In this document: in pieces, positions 17,091-26,317 of the stretch
How the letters are laid out: each line of letters opens with the position of its first letter
Numbering within the stretch: the first letter of the stretch is position 1
From: Bacteroidales bacterium
GTDB lineage: Bacteria; Bacteroidota; Bacteroidia; Bacteroidales; UBA10428
Direction of reading: 5' to 3'
NCBI GenBank assembly: GCA_016930375.1
Contig: JAFGGU010000068.1
Span: forward strand, 1 to 64,000
DNA length: 64,000 bases
The notes under the pieces: generated by a model
Told to the model about the DNA's origin: nothing
The model's input: only the letters and a program-made list of their open reading frames with translations
The model's database searches: none
Translations under genes and position numbers: made by a program

Positions 17091-19847
17091 ATGAATAATA
17101 AACCACGAGTCTTTCTTTTCGATGCCTATGCTCTTATTTACAGGGCATATTACGCATTCATCAACCGTCCTATGATCAATTCTAAAGGATTTAACACATC
17201 AGCTATCTATGGCTTTACAACCATGCTTACCGAAATCCTGAAGAAGGAAGCTCCGGAATATGTTGCCGTTGCTTTTGATCCTCCCGGACCGACTTTCAGG
17301 CATGAACTATATAGTGATTACAAAGCCAACAGGCTGACTACACCGGAAGAAATAAAAAAGGCCGTTCCCGTCATAAAAAAGATCATGGAGGCTTTTCGGA
17401 TCAGAGTCCTCGAAGTTAACGGATATGAGGCGGATGACGTAATAGGTACTATGGCTAAACGTGCTGAATCCGAAGGTTATATGGTTTGCATGGTAACCCA
17501 GGACAAGGATTATATGCAGCTTGTTTCAGAGAACATATTCCTGTTTAAGCCTTCAAGATCAGGCAATGAATATGAATTAATCGGCATACCTGAAGTGCAG
17601 AAGTTCTTTGGTGTGGATGATCCCGGTAAGGTGGTCGATATTTTAGCGCTTTGGGGAGATTCAACAGACAATATTCCGGGAGCTCCGGGCATTGGTGAAA
17701 AAACGGCCAAAGAAATGATATCCAAATATGGTTCGGTGGATAATCTATTGAATCATTTGCAGGAGCTTACTACAAGGCAGAAAGAAAGCCTGACGAACCA
17801 TCTTCAGCAGGTGCTTTTATCCCGTGATTTGGCCCGCATAAATACTGATGTACCCGTTCCTGTCACTTTCACGGAATTAAAACCACAACCGTGGGATAAG
17901 ACACAACTAACAGAGATTTTCCATGATCTTGAATTCAGAACCCTGACAAACCGATTATTAAAAGAAACCCAGGAACCTTTGCAGAAATCCCTTTTCGATG
18001 TCAGTCCTGAACCATCGGCCTCTGTGATTTCATCACTGTCGTCTATACAGGATGTTCAGCATCTGTATCATGTTGTTCAGGATGAACACCAGGTAAGGGA
18101 GCTGGTTGCGAAATTGCTGGAGCAAAAGGAATTCTGTTTTGATACAGAAACTACAGGTTTACAAACACGGGAAGCCAGCCTGGTAGGCCTTTCTTTTTCA
18201 TTTGGTCCACGGGAGGCATATTATGTGCCTGTACCTAAGGATTATGACGAAACCATGACTTTATTGGATAGATTCCGGCCGGTTTTTGAAAATTCCGGCA
18301 TCAAAAAAATAGGGCAGAATTTGAAATTCGATCTGCAGATGTTGATGAATTATCAAATATCGGTAGAAGGAGAGCTATTTGATACCATGATAGCGCATTA
18401 TTTGATTCAGCCCGATTTCCGGCATAACCTCGATTATCTTGCGGAGGTTTACTTAAATTACAAAATGGTGCCGATTGAGGCATTAATCGGCAAGAAGGGA
18501 AGCCAGCAAAAGAACATGCGGGATGTGGATATTGAGGTGATCAAGGAGTATGCTGGTGAGGATGCTGACATTTCATGGCAGTTGTATCATTTGCTAAAAG
18601 TGGAACTTCAGAATAAGGGATTGAGAGGTTTGGCCGAAACCATCGAAATGCCTCTTGTCAGGGTGCTTGCAGAAATGGAATATGCAGGTTTCCGGATCAG
18701 TCGGGAAAGTCTGAATGCCTTTTCAGAAATTCTAAAAGAAAATTTACAAAGTATAGAATCAAAGATATTTAATCTTGCTGACTTCAAGTTTAACATTAAC
18801 TCACCGAAACAGCTTGGGGAAGTTCTTTTCGAAAGACTTAAGATCTCCGATGGAGCTCAGAAGACCAAAACAAAGCAATATTCAACCGGGGAAGAAGTTT
18901 TAGTGAAACTGGCTGATAAACATCCTATTGTAAACCTTATTCTGACCTACCGCGCAGATCAGAAACTTCTGAGCACTTATGTGAATGCGTTACCGGAATT
19001 GATTGACAGCAAAACTGGAAGGATACACACTTCCTTTGACCAGGCTTATGTAAGCACCGGGAGGTTGAGTTCACGAAACCCCAATCTGCAGAACATACCT
19101 ATTCGCGACGAAAAGGGCAAAGAAATCCGGAAAGCATTTATTGCCGCGGACGATAATCATGTTTTATTGTCAGCCGACTATTCCCAGATTGAATTACGAC
19201 TGATGGCGCACCTGAGCCAGGACCCGGATATGATCAAAGCATTCACCAACAACGAGGACATTCATGTCTCTACAGCCGCAAAAATATTCAAGGTACCGGA
19301 AAGTGAGGTTACGCCAGGTATGCGAAGCAGCGCCAAGACGGCAAATTTCGGAATAATTTACGGCATATCGTCTTTCGGTCTTTCGCAGCGTCTGAATATT
19401 TCAAGAACCGATGCTTCGGCACTTATCAGAGAGTACTTTGAAAGCTTCCCTCAAGTGAAAGCATATATGGACAATGCAATCCGGTTGGCCAAGGAAAAGG
19501 GATATGTTGAGACCATCATGGGAAGAAGGCGACATTTGCCGGATATTAACTCGGCCAACGCGGTCGTCAGAGGTTTTGCGGAGCGAAATGCCATTAATGC
19601 CCCCATTCAGGGAAGTGCTGCTGATGTAATCAAACTGGCCATGGTGAACATTCAGAAGAGACTTAGAAAATCAGGCACAACCAGGATGATTTTGCAGGTA
19701 CACGATGAGCTGATATTTGATGTGACGTTGGAGGAACTGGATCACATCAGGGAATTGGTGAAATATGAGATGGAACATGCCATGTCATTAAGCGTACCCC
19801 TGACTGTGGACATAGGCGTTGGTAAAAATTGGCTTGACGCTCATTAA
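17091..19847 (+). CDS. polA: DNA polymerase I
   Basis: Pol I fills gaps and removes RNA primers in replication and repair. The 918-residue protein has all three domains: the 5'-3' flap exonuclease (about 1-300; YRAYYAF, GYEADDVIGT, SDNIPG-like DSTDNIPGAPGIGEKTA), a 3'-5' exonuclease around 340-520 (FDTETTGL, GQNLKFDL, AGEDADISWQL; the metal-binding acids are retained, so proofreading is probably active) and the polymerase (LSADYSQIELRLMAH, the O-helix RSSAKTANFGIIYG, and QVHDELIFDV). The ATG at 17091 lies just after the arsR-gene terminator. It converges on an unknown gene with a 23-bp gap. Confidence 0.97.
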   Translation: MNNKPRVFLFDAYALIYRAYYAFINRPMINSKGFNTSAIYGFTTMLTEILKKEAPEYVAVAFDPPGPTFRHELYSDYKANRLTTPEEIKKAVPVIKKIMEAFRIRVLEVNGYEADDVIGTMAKRAESEGYMVCMVTQDKDYMQLVSENIFLFKPSRSGNEYELIGIPEVQKFFGVDDPGKVVDILALWGDSTDNIPGAPGIGEKTAKEMISKYGSVDNLLNHLQELTTRQKESLTNHLQQVLLSRDLARINTDVPVPVTFTELKPQPWDKTQLTEIFHDLEFRTLTNRLLKETQEPLQKSLFDVSPEPSASVISSLSSIQDVQHLYHVVQDEHQVRELVAKLLEQKEFCFDTETTGLQTREASLVGLSFSFGPREAYYVPVPKDYDETMTLLDRFRPVFENSGIKKIGQNLKFDLQMLMNYQISVEGELFDTMIAHYLIQPDFRHNLDYLAEVYLNYKMVPIEALIGKKGSQQKNMRDVDIEVIKEYAGEDADISWQLYHLLKVELQNKGLRGLAETIEMPLVRVLAEMEYAGFRISRESLNAFSEILKENLQSIESKIFNLADFKFNINSPKQLGEVLFERLKISDGAQKTKTKQYSTGEEVLVKLADKHPIVNLILTYRADQKLLSTYVNALPELIDSKTGRIHTSFDQAYVSTGRLSSRNPNLQNIPIRDEKGKEIRKAFIAADDNHVLLSADYSQIELRLMAHLSQDPDMIKAFTNNEDIHVSTAAKIFKVPESEVTPGMRSSAKTANFGIIYGISSFGLSQRLNISRTDASALIREYFESFPQVKAYMDNAIRLAKEKGYVETIMGRRRHLPDINSANAVVRGFAERNAINAPIQGSAADVIKLAMVNIQKRLRKSGTTRMILQVHDELIFDVTLEELDHIRELVKYEMEHAMSLSVPLTVDIGVGKNWLDAH

Positions 19848-19870
19848 ACCGGATACACCAGCTTGATCGG

Positions 19871-20584
19871 TCAGGTTTCCCGGATCCTTTCGATTTCTTC
19901 GAGATATTTGTTGCGGATTATCTGAAGTCGGTTAACATCAGTGCTATGCGTATAGATACGGACCAGCTCAAGAATGGTTTTCAGGTAAACAAATCCTGAT
20001 GCACAATCAAAATTGCTATTGGCGATATTATTCTTGACATTCTCAGTCACTTTTCTAAAAAGTGACCAGTTCAGTTGAGAGGGGATGGAGACATAAAAGG
20101 TGTGTTCATCCTCAAGATCTTTGAAAATATCCGGAGCAAGCCTTTCAAAGCAAAAAACCTTGTTGATGCGGATCAATCCCGGATCATTGATCTTGCGTTT
20201 CTTCATAAAACCAATCTCATGATCAATATAACATCTCTGAATATCAGATATCAATGCATAATTATTTAATCCTTTAATTCGTATTCCGTACAATTGTGTA
20301 TTCAGCACGAATATTTCTGCAGGGCAGGCATCAAAATGAATATTGGCATAACTGCACATTTGGACCGAAAGTCTGAAAATACTCTCTGCACTATACTGTC
20401 TGTCAGTAATAAGAAAAATGGAATCCGGCTTCATGTCAAGCGGTAGATTTTCACCATGGTAACCCGGGAAAGGCTCCAGATTCTCCAGAACGAGTGTGTT
20501 TTGCTGAATATGATGCTCAACCGTCTGCAAGGTCTCTTCCTTTAAAAGATAACCCATGGATTCAATGAAATCTGATTGTTTCAT
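19871..20584 (-). CDS. Unknown protein downstream of a hybrid histidine kinase
   Basis: I do not recognise this 237-residue protein. It has no signal peptide and no membrane segment, so it is probably cytoplasmic. The first two thirds look alpha/beta (SIFLITDRQYSAESIF, AEIFVLNTQLYGIRI), and the C-terminal third is helical (about 180-237, rich in Leu, Ile, Arg). Cysteines at about 81, 89, 121, 147 and 195 form no clear metal motif. It lies 55 bp after the histidine kinase stop on the same strand, so it may be a co-transcribed partner of that kinase. It shows no receiver, DNA-binding or output-domain motif. Confidence 0.65.
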   Translation of the reverse strand: MKQSDFIESMGYLLKEETLQTVEHHIQQNTLVLENLEPFPGYHGENLPLDMKPDSIFLITDRQYSAESIFRLSVQMCSYANIHFDACPAEIFVLNTQLYGIRIKGLNNYALISDIQRCYIDHEIGFMKKRKINDPGLIRINKVFCFERLAPDIFKDLEDEHTFYVSIPSQLNWSLFRKVTENVKNNIANSNFDCASGFVYLKTILELVRIYTHSTDVNRLQIIRNKYLEEIERIRET

Positions 20585-20639
20585 GGCAGTACCATTTAGA
20601 TAAATCGTAACGAATTACATATCCATTTAAAAGAGTATA

Positions 20640-23459
20640 TCATGCAAACCATTTGATCAACAAACTCCGGATGGAATCTATCTTGACCGGTTTAACGATA
20701 TAATCATTCATACCAGAAGCAATTGCTTTAATTTTGCTTTTGGTGCTTGCCGTTGCTGTCATGGCAACAATCGGCATCACATGACCCAATCCGCGGATTT
20801 CCACGGTTGCCTGAATGCCATCCCTGCCAGGCATCACCAGGTCCATAAATACAATGTCGTATACATTTAGTCCGACTTTCTCAACGGCTTCATTTCCGTT
20901 TCGGGCAATATCGATCTTATACCCGAGATTTGAAAATATCGTCTGGGCTACCCTGATGTTGATTTCATTGTCTTCAGCAACAAGAATCCTGAGATCCGAT
21001 TTGAGTTTACGGACAATTTCTCCGGAAACTTTTTCCACATGCGGGAAAGATTCGTAAATACTGTTTACGAGGTCCGGGTGCTCAAAGGGTTCGATTAAAT
21101 AATAATCAATCCCGTGCCGCTTGGCCAGAATATAATTCTCAGATTTATGGTTGGAACTTATTAAAAAGATAAGATAGGAATCCGAAAGTTTATCCTCCTT
21201 CAGTTTTTTCGCAAGTTGAAATCCGTTCAGAACATTATCATCCAGGATAAAAAGTACAGGGAAAATCCCGATACTCTCGTTCAGCTTTTGCAGAAGTTCA
21301 CTTGTCTTACCAGCATTGTAGGTGAAGAATTCCGCTTTTATTTTTTCATGTTCAAACAAGCGGATCAAACGATGTTTGTTATCGGGAGTACTTGTAATGA
21401 TCAAGGCCTGCAACTGGGACAGGTTATGTATCTTTTCTGTATGCACCGATTTCAGTAATTTCTCATTGGAATAAACTTCAATGGTAAAGCTGAATCTGGA
21501 ACCTGGATAATTAGGTGTTCTGGAGATCGGGGAGGGACTTTGAACGGATATTTCGCCATGCATAAGCGTAACCAGCTGTTTTGCAATGGTAGTACCCAAA
21601 CCGGATCCGCCATATTTCCGAGAAGTAGATTCTTCAGCCTGGGTAAATGAATTAAAAATACTCTCAATCTTGTTCCGGGGAATTCCTACGCCCGTATCCT
21701 CCACATAAAACAGCAATGTGAGATTATGATTGTATTCCTCTTCAAGTTCAACACCAACGGCAATTTCTCCTTCATGGGTAAACTTGACCGCATTGCTGAT
21801 CAGGTTTGTCAATACCTGCCTCAGCCTGAAAGGATCTCCGATAATGTTTTCAGGAACCCGGGGATGTATCCTCAGATTTAATTCGAGATTTTTCTCTTGA
21901 ATGATCGGTCTGAAAATGTCTACCGCAAATTTCACTTCTTCCCGGAGTTTAAATGGGATTTCTTCAAGCTGCATCTTGCCGGCTTCAATTTTCGAAAAAT
22001 CAAGAATATCATCTATCAGCGTCAGCAGAACATCTGCTGAACGCTTGACGATCTGCACATAATCTTTTTGGTTGGGGGTAAGATTCTCCTGACCCAAAGC
22101 CTCGGTCATGCCAATGATCCCATTCATGGGAGTTCTGATTTCATGACTCATTTTGGCCAGAAATTCTGATTTGGCCGTATTGGCGGCAGCTTCATATTTT
22201 CTTGCCTTTTCAAGCGGGGTGACGTCAACGAAAGCACTTAGCAGATACTCTTCTTCGCGAAGGATAAATGGAAGATCCTTTTTATAAACTGCAACTTCCT
22301 CTCCTTCATGACGGTAGAGAACAAACTGGTTTGAATCGAAAGCCGATTCCTCATTTGAGTCGTAATAATCTTTCGATAACATGAAACGATCTGTCAAACC
22401 TTTCCCAGAGACCTGTTCATCCTGTCGCAACAACAACATTTCACGGGCAGTCTGGTTCAAAATTAGAATATCCTGGTTTTGATCCAGAACCATGATGCCA
22501 ACCGGCAAATTGTCAAAAATGGATTGAAGCGTTGTCAGTTCAACACTTTCCTTTTCATTGACGGAAAGGTTTTTGCGCAATTTACCGTACAATAGAGACA
22601 GGAATAAAAGCAAAAGAATGATATTTAAGATGCCAGAGATGATCACACGATGTAAAATCAGGTCAAAAACAAAGTTTTTTCGCATGGAGAAAACAATGCC
22701 GAATTTTTCATTCAGAATATTCAGCGGTGTAAAGGCCGAATACAACTGTTCGGACTTTTTATCGTAAAGAACAGAATGCTTGCTGAAACCAGATAATTCA
22801 CGTTCTATGGTGGACTTCAGAAAGTCAGATTGTTCAAGGATAACAGGGGATAATGCATTGCTGAATACCACCTTGCCTTGGTTATCCGCCATCCATTGCC
22901 AAAAATCACCGTTATGATGATAATGGTTGAAAACCGACTGAAAATAACCCGGGAGATCCAACGTGAAAGCCATGTTGGCCACCAGATGACTATCTTTGAA
23001 AACGGGGAATGTATACGTGTAATCCTCATCGGACTTGATCACAATTTCCCGGTCCTGCAATTCATTTTGATGCTGGGTGACAAAAGGATCGATCAAAAGT
23101 CTTTTTCTCTTATTGAAGGAAAGATTCAGAACATTTTTATTATTGTCGTATATATGAACGTTTTTTATTAGATCGCTATTATTGGTAAGAAGCATTTCAA
23201 GGCTTCTCAGGCCATCCTGCGTGATTTCATCACTGCTGATATCAACCTTCGGCAAAGCATTGGAATAAAGCAGGGCGTTTACCTCATTTTCAAATTTCAT
23301 AAGGGAACTTTCAATCTCACCTGCACTGGCCTCTGCCTGACCCGATAAAATATTTCGCTGAAAGGCAACCTGACTTCTGAAAATGGAAATATTGCAGAAA
23401 ATGTTCAATAATATAATCACCAGGGCAATTACAACAAAATAGATGGTGTATTTCTTCAT
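20640..23459 (-). CDS. Membrane hybrid histidine kinase with pseudo-receiver and receiver
   Basis: The 939-residue protein has a membrane helix (5-22), an extracytoplasmic sensor region (about 30-265), a second helix (272-291), a PAS-like domain (about 308-418), HisKA (KMSHEIRTPMNG, phospho-acceptor His439), HATPase_c (NLISNAVKF, VEDTGVGIP, GGSGLGTTI) and two receiver-like domains. The last receiver (about 823-935) is complete: acids Glu829/Asp830, Asp873, Lys923. The first (about 684-805) lacks the acidic pair and has Glu790 where the conserved Lys belongs, so it is probably inactive. I chose ATG at 23459; the longer frame from 23639 would overlap rsgA and add a basic, unlikely N-terminus. 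Signal and output are unknown. Confidence 0.9.
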   Translation of the reverse strand: MKKYTIYFVVIALVIILLNIFCNISIFRSQVAFQRNILSGQAEASAGEIESSLMKFENEVNALLYSNALPKVDISSDEITQDGLRSLEMLLTNNSDLIKNVHIYDNNKNVLNLSFNKRKRLLIDPFVTQHQNELQDREIVIKSDEDYTYTFPVFKDSHLVANMAFTLDLPGYFQSVFNHYHHNGDFWQWMADNQGKVVFSNALSPVILEQSDFLKSTIERELSGFSKHSVLYDKKSEQLYSAFTPLNILNEKFGIVFSMRKNFVFDLILHRVIISGILNIILLLLFLSLLYGKLRKNLSVNEKESVELTTLQSIFDNLPVGIMVLDQNQDILILNQTAREMLLLRQDEQVSGKGLTDRFMLSKDYYDSNEESAFDSNQFVLYRHEGEEVAVYKKDLPFILREEEYLLSAFVDVTPLEKARKYEAAANTAKSEFLAKMSHEIRTPMNGIIGMTEALGQENLTPNQKDYVQIVKRSADVLLTLIDDILDFSKIEAGKMQLEEIPFKLREEVKFAVDIFRPIIQEKNLELNLRIHPRVPENIIGDPFRLRQVLTNLISNAVKFTHEGEIAVGVELEEEYNHNLTLLFYVEDTGVGIPRNKIESIFNSFTQAEESTSRKYGGSGLGTTIAKQLVTLMHGEISVQSPSPISRTPNYPGSRFSFTIEVYSNEKLLKSVHTEKIHNLSQLQALIITSTPDNKHRLIRLFEHEKIKAEFFTYNAGKTSELLQKLNESIGIFPVLFILDDNVLNGFQLAKKLKEDKLSDSYLIFLISSNHKSENYILAKRHGIDYYLIEPFEHPDLVNSIYESFPHVEKVSGEIVRKLKSDLRILVAEDNEINIRVAQTIFSNLGYKIDIARNGNEAVEKVGLNVYDIVFMDLVMPGRDGIQATVEIRGLGHVMPIVAMTATASTKSKIKAIASGMNDYIVKPVKIDSIRSLLIKWFA

Positions 23460-23547
23460 CAGAAAGCATTTATGAATAATTCTATCAAAGTAGGAAATAT
23501 TTTTAAAAGGTACAAAAAGTAGTGACAGAATTCTGGTAAAAGGGCGT

Positions 23548-24474
23548 TCAACCAGACCGGTATTTTTGCGGATTGTCCGTGAACAGTTTGTAATAGCTCC
23601 TGTACCTCGATTCGTGAAGAACCCCCTTTTTACACGCATCGATCACGGCACAACCGGGTTCGTGAATGTGGGTGCAATTGTAAAACTGGCAATGCCTCGA
23701 TAAGTTGAAAATATCTGTAAAATACAGGCCTATTTCGTTACTATTCAGGTCAATCACACCAAATCCCCGTATGCCAGGTGAATCAATGATATAGGTGCCG
23801 GGATTGATTTCTACCATCTCGGGATATGTGGTTGTATGTTTTCCGCTCTGGTGGTAATCGGAAATGGCATCGGTTTTTAAATGAAGTCCCGGGCATAAAG
23901 CATTGATCAGGCTACTTTTGCCGACTCCCGAGTTACCGGCTATCAAACTTAATTTACCCTGTATGAGTTGCTTTACGGGTGCCAGATCTGTATTTCGGAG
24001 AACCGAAAGAGCCAGCACCTGATAACCAGCATATTCATATATCTCCCTGACCTCATCAAGCCGGGCCATTTTGAAGGAATCATAAAGATCAGTTTTATTG
24101 ATAAGCAATATGCTGGGAATATGATAGGCTTCCGCAGAAATCAGAAACCTATCCACAAATTCCAGGGGTGTTTCGGGGAATTCCAGCGTAATCATGAGCA
24201 GAACCTGATCCACATTGGAGGCCATGATCTGCGTTTCACGCGAGAGGTTGGTGGCTTTCCGGATGATATAATTCTTCCTTTCGCTGATTTTGGTGATTAG
24301 CCCAAAATCCTTGTCGGTCAGCTCAAAAAAAACATGATCACCCACAGCCACCGGATTGGTATTTTTCATACCGAGCTTTCTGAAAGTTCCTTTGAGCCGA
24401 CAACGGATTGATCTGTCCCCGGATCGGACCGTATGCCAGCTTCCGGTCGTTTTTATAACTATTCCTTTATCCAA
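23548..24474 (-). CDS. rsgA: Ribosome small-subunit-dependent GTPase RsgA
   Basis: RsgA is a circularly permuted GTPase that checks late 30S subunit maturation. The 308-residue protein has an N-terminal OB domain (about 1-75), then permuted G motifs in order NKTDL (G4), GNSGVGKSSLIN (G1), TTTYPEM (G2) and DSPGIRGF (G3). The C-terminal zinc-binding segment carries HCQFYNCTHIHEPGC with further Cys near the end. Length is normal. The hybrid kinase starts 88 bp downstream on the same strand, so co-transcription is possible. It diverges from the SRPBCC gene by 99 bp. Confidence 0.96.
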   Translation of the reverse strand: MDKGIVIKTTGSWHTVRSGDRSIRCRLKGTFRKLGMKNTNPVAVGDHVFFELTDKDFGLITKISERKNYIIRKATNLSRETQIMASNVDQVLLMITLEFPETPLEFVDRFLISAEAYHIPSILLINKTDLYDSFKMARLDEVREIYEYAGYQVLALSVLRNTDLAPVKQLIQGKLSLIAGNSGVGKSSLINALCPGLHLKTDAISDYHQSGKHTTTYPEMVEINPGTYIIDSPGIRGFGVIDLNSNEIGLYFTDIFNLSRHCQFYNCTHIHEPGCAVIDACKKGVLHESRYRSYYKLFTDNPQKYRSG

Positions 24475-24573
24475 TCGTTATTATGAAAATTATATTTTTC
24501 GAAGTAGCGAAAATACTCAAGAGATTTGTAATTTTAGTAATCCGTAGTCATATTATACAGGAAAGAAAGGCAT

Positions 24574-24951
24574 ATGAAAACAATCAAACAGCATCATTTT
24601 ATCAAAGCCACTCCTGAAGAAGTGTTCACTGCTATCACCAATCCTTTTACCATTGAATTGTGGAGCGGTTACCCGGCGCAAATGGAGGCCAGGGAGGGAA
24701 CTGAATTTTCCATTTTCGAAGGAGATATCGCCGGAAGAAACATTAAAATATCCGAAAACAAGGAATTGGTGCAGGAGTGGTATTTCGGCGACAGGCAGGA
24801 GCAATCCATCGTGACCATCAGTCTCAAACAACATCAGTCGGGAACCAAAGTCTCACTCGAACATACCAATGTACCGGATGAAGAAGCCGAAGAATTCGAA
24901 GAAGGCTGGAACAATACGTATTGGGGCGCAATAAAGGAATTCTTTAAATAA
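24574..24951 (+). CDS. SRPBCC/AHSA1-domain protein
   Basis: The 125-residue protein is a single START-like (SRPBCC) domain of the AHSA1/YndB type. Key features are the opening IKQHHFIKATPEEVFTAITN, the WSGYPAQMEARE segment, a GDIAGRNIKI strand, ELVQEWYFGD, the TKVSLEHTNVPD strand and the closing long helix with GWNNTYWGAIKEFF. These domains bind hydrophobic ligands or interact with Hsp90-like partners; the true ligand here is unknown. It is alone on its transcript or leads the U32 gene, which starts about 55 bp later. No signal peptide is present, so it is cytoplasmic. Confidence 0.88.
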   Translation: MKTIKQHHFIKATPEEVFTAITNPFTIELWSGYPAQMEAREGTEFSIFEGDIAGRNIKISENKELVQEWYFGDRQEQSIVTISLKQHQSGTKVSLEHTNVPDEEAEEFEEGWNNTYWGAIKEFFK

Positions 24952-25006
24952 AAGAACATAAGTTAAATACAAAGCTTGATTAATATTTTACTTGAATCCT
25001 AAAGTG

Positions 25007-26269
25007 ATGCTCAAACGGAGCGATTTTGACCTGATGGCCCCGGTTGGTTCTTTCGAATCACTCATTGCGGCCATTCGTGCGGGAGCTGATTCGGTTTATT
25101 TTGGATTGGGCAGATTGAATATGCGTGCGCGTTCTGCCATCAATTTCACTCCCGATGATCTGGAAAAGATTATGCGGATTTGCCGCTATTTCAAAATAAG
25201 GGCCTACCTGACGATGAATGTCGTTTTCTATGACGGGGAAATTGAGGAAATGAAAAAAATGATTGACCTCGCCCTGCAATCAGGAGTGAATGCCATCATT
25301 GCATCTGATCAGGCCGCAATTCATTATGCCTGGGAACGGGGAATGGAGGTACATCTGTCTACCCAGGTCAATATCAGCAATACCGAATCGCTGAAATTCT
25401 ATTCAAAATTCGCAGATGTAGTGGTGTTAGCCAGGGAACTTAACCTGGAACAGGTGGCCGAAATTACCCGGTCGATTCAACAGGATCAGATCAAAGGACC
25501 TTCCGGAAACCTTATCCGAACAGAGTTATTTGTACATGGTGCCTTGTGTATGGCAGTATCCGGTAAATGCTACCTCAGTCTTCACCATCATAATCATTCC
25601 GCCAACCGGGGAGAGTGTTTGCAGGATTGCAGGAGAAGTTATACGGTCAGGGAAAAGGAAAGCGGATTTGAACTGGATCTTGAGAATGAATATATAATGT
25701 CACCCAAAGACCTGTGCACGATTCATTTTTTAAACAAGATCATGGATGCAGGCGTGAAGGTATTTAAGATTGAGGGAAGAGCCCGTTCTCCGGAATATGT
25801 GAAAACAGTTACGGAATGTTATCATGAGGCTATACAAAGCTATGTTGAGGGCAATTATACAAAAGAAAAAATTGCAACCTGGCGCGAACGATTATCCATG
25901 GTATTCAACCGTGGATTCTGGGATGGTTATTACCTGGGTCAGAAATTAGGTGCCTGGAGTGATGTATATGGTTCCAGGTCAACGCAGAAGAAAGAATATG
26001 TGGCCAAAGCCGTAAACTATTTCAACCGTATCGGCGTCGCTGACTTTTTATGTGAGGCAGGTTCTTTGAGGAAAGGTGACAGGGTTTTGATTATGGGCCC
26101 TACAACCGGCGTCGTTGAGCATGTTCTGGATGAAATTCGGGTGGATCTTATCGCGGTAAGGGAAACCGTATCAGGAGAGCGCTTTTCTATTCGTGTGCCC
26201 AGAAAAATACGGAGAGCAGATAAACTGTATAAGCTCTCTTCAGGTGCATCTGAACACTTGATCCATTAA
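25007..26269 (+). CDS. U32-family protein, probable tRNA 5-hydroxyuridine synthesis (TrhP-like)
   Basis: Peptidase-family U32 members of this type (E. coli YegQ/TrhP) are now linked to prephenate-dependent hydroxylation of wobble uridine in tRNA, not to protein digestion. The N-terminus reads LMAPVGSFESLIAAIRAGADSVYFGLG, the family hallmark. Conserved cysteines occur in HGALCMAVSGKCYLS and RGECLQDCRRSY, which probably bind an Fe-S cluster. The EGRARSPEY segment is also typical. I chose ATG at 25007 (420 residues); a TTG at 24992 would add five residues. The alpha-2-macroglobulin gene starts about 50 bp after its stop, so they may share a transcript. Confidence 0.88.
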   Translation: MLKRSDFDLMAPVGSFESLIAAIRAGADSVYFGLGRLNMRARSAINFTPDDLEKIMRICRYFKIRAYLTMNVVFYDGEIEEMKKMIDLALQSGVNAIIASDQAAIHYAWERGMEVHLSTQVNISNTESLKFYSKFADVVVLARELNLEQVAEITRSIQQDQIKGPSGNLIRTELFVHGALCMAVSGKCYLSLHHHNHSANRGECLQDCRRSYTVREKESGFELDLENEYIMSPKDLCTIHFLNKIMDAGVKVFKIEGRARSPEYVKTVTECYHEAIQSYVEGNYTKEKIATWRERLSMVFNRGFWDGYYLGQKLGAWSDVYGSRSTQKKEYVAKAVNYFNRIGVADFLCEAGSLRKGDRVLIMGPTTGVVEHVLDEIRVDLIAVRETVSGERFSIRVPRKIRRADKLYKLSSGASEHLIH

Positions 26270-26317
26270 TTGCCCGGTATATACCAAGTTTGTTTTAAAA
26301 ACCAAATAGCTGTTTTC

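Noticed and set aside
23460-23639. N-terminal extension of the hybrid kinase
   Set aside because: It would overlap the end of rsgA by 92 bp and add a basic, non-membrane segment before a clean signal-anchor start at 23459.
24149-24157. DnaA-box-like CTATCCACA inside rsgA
   Set aside because: One mismatch, isolated, inside a conserved gene.
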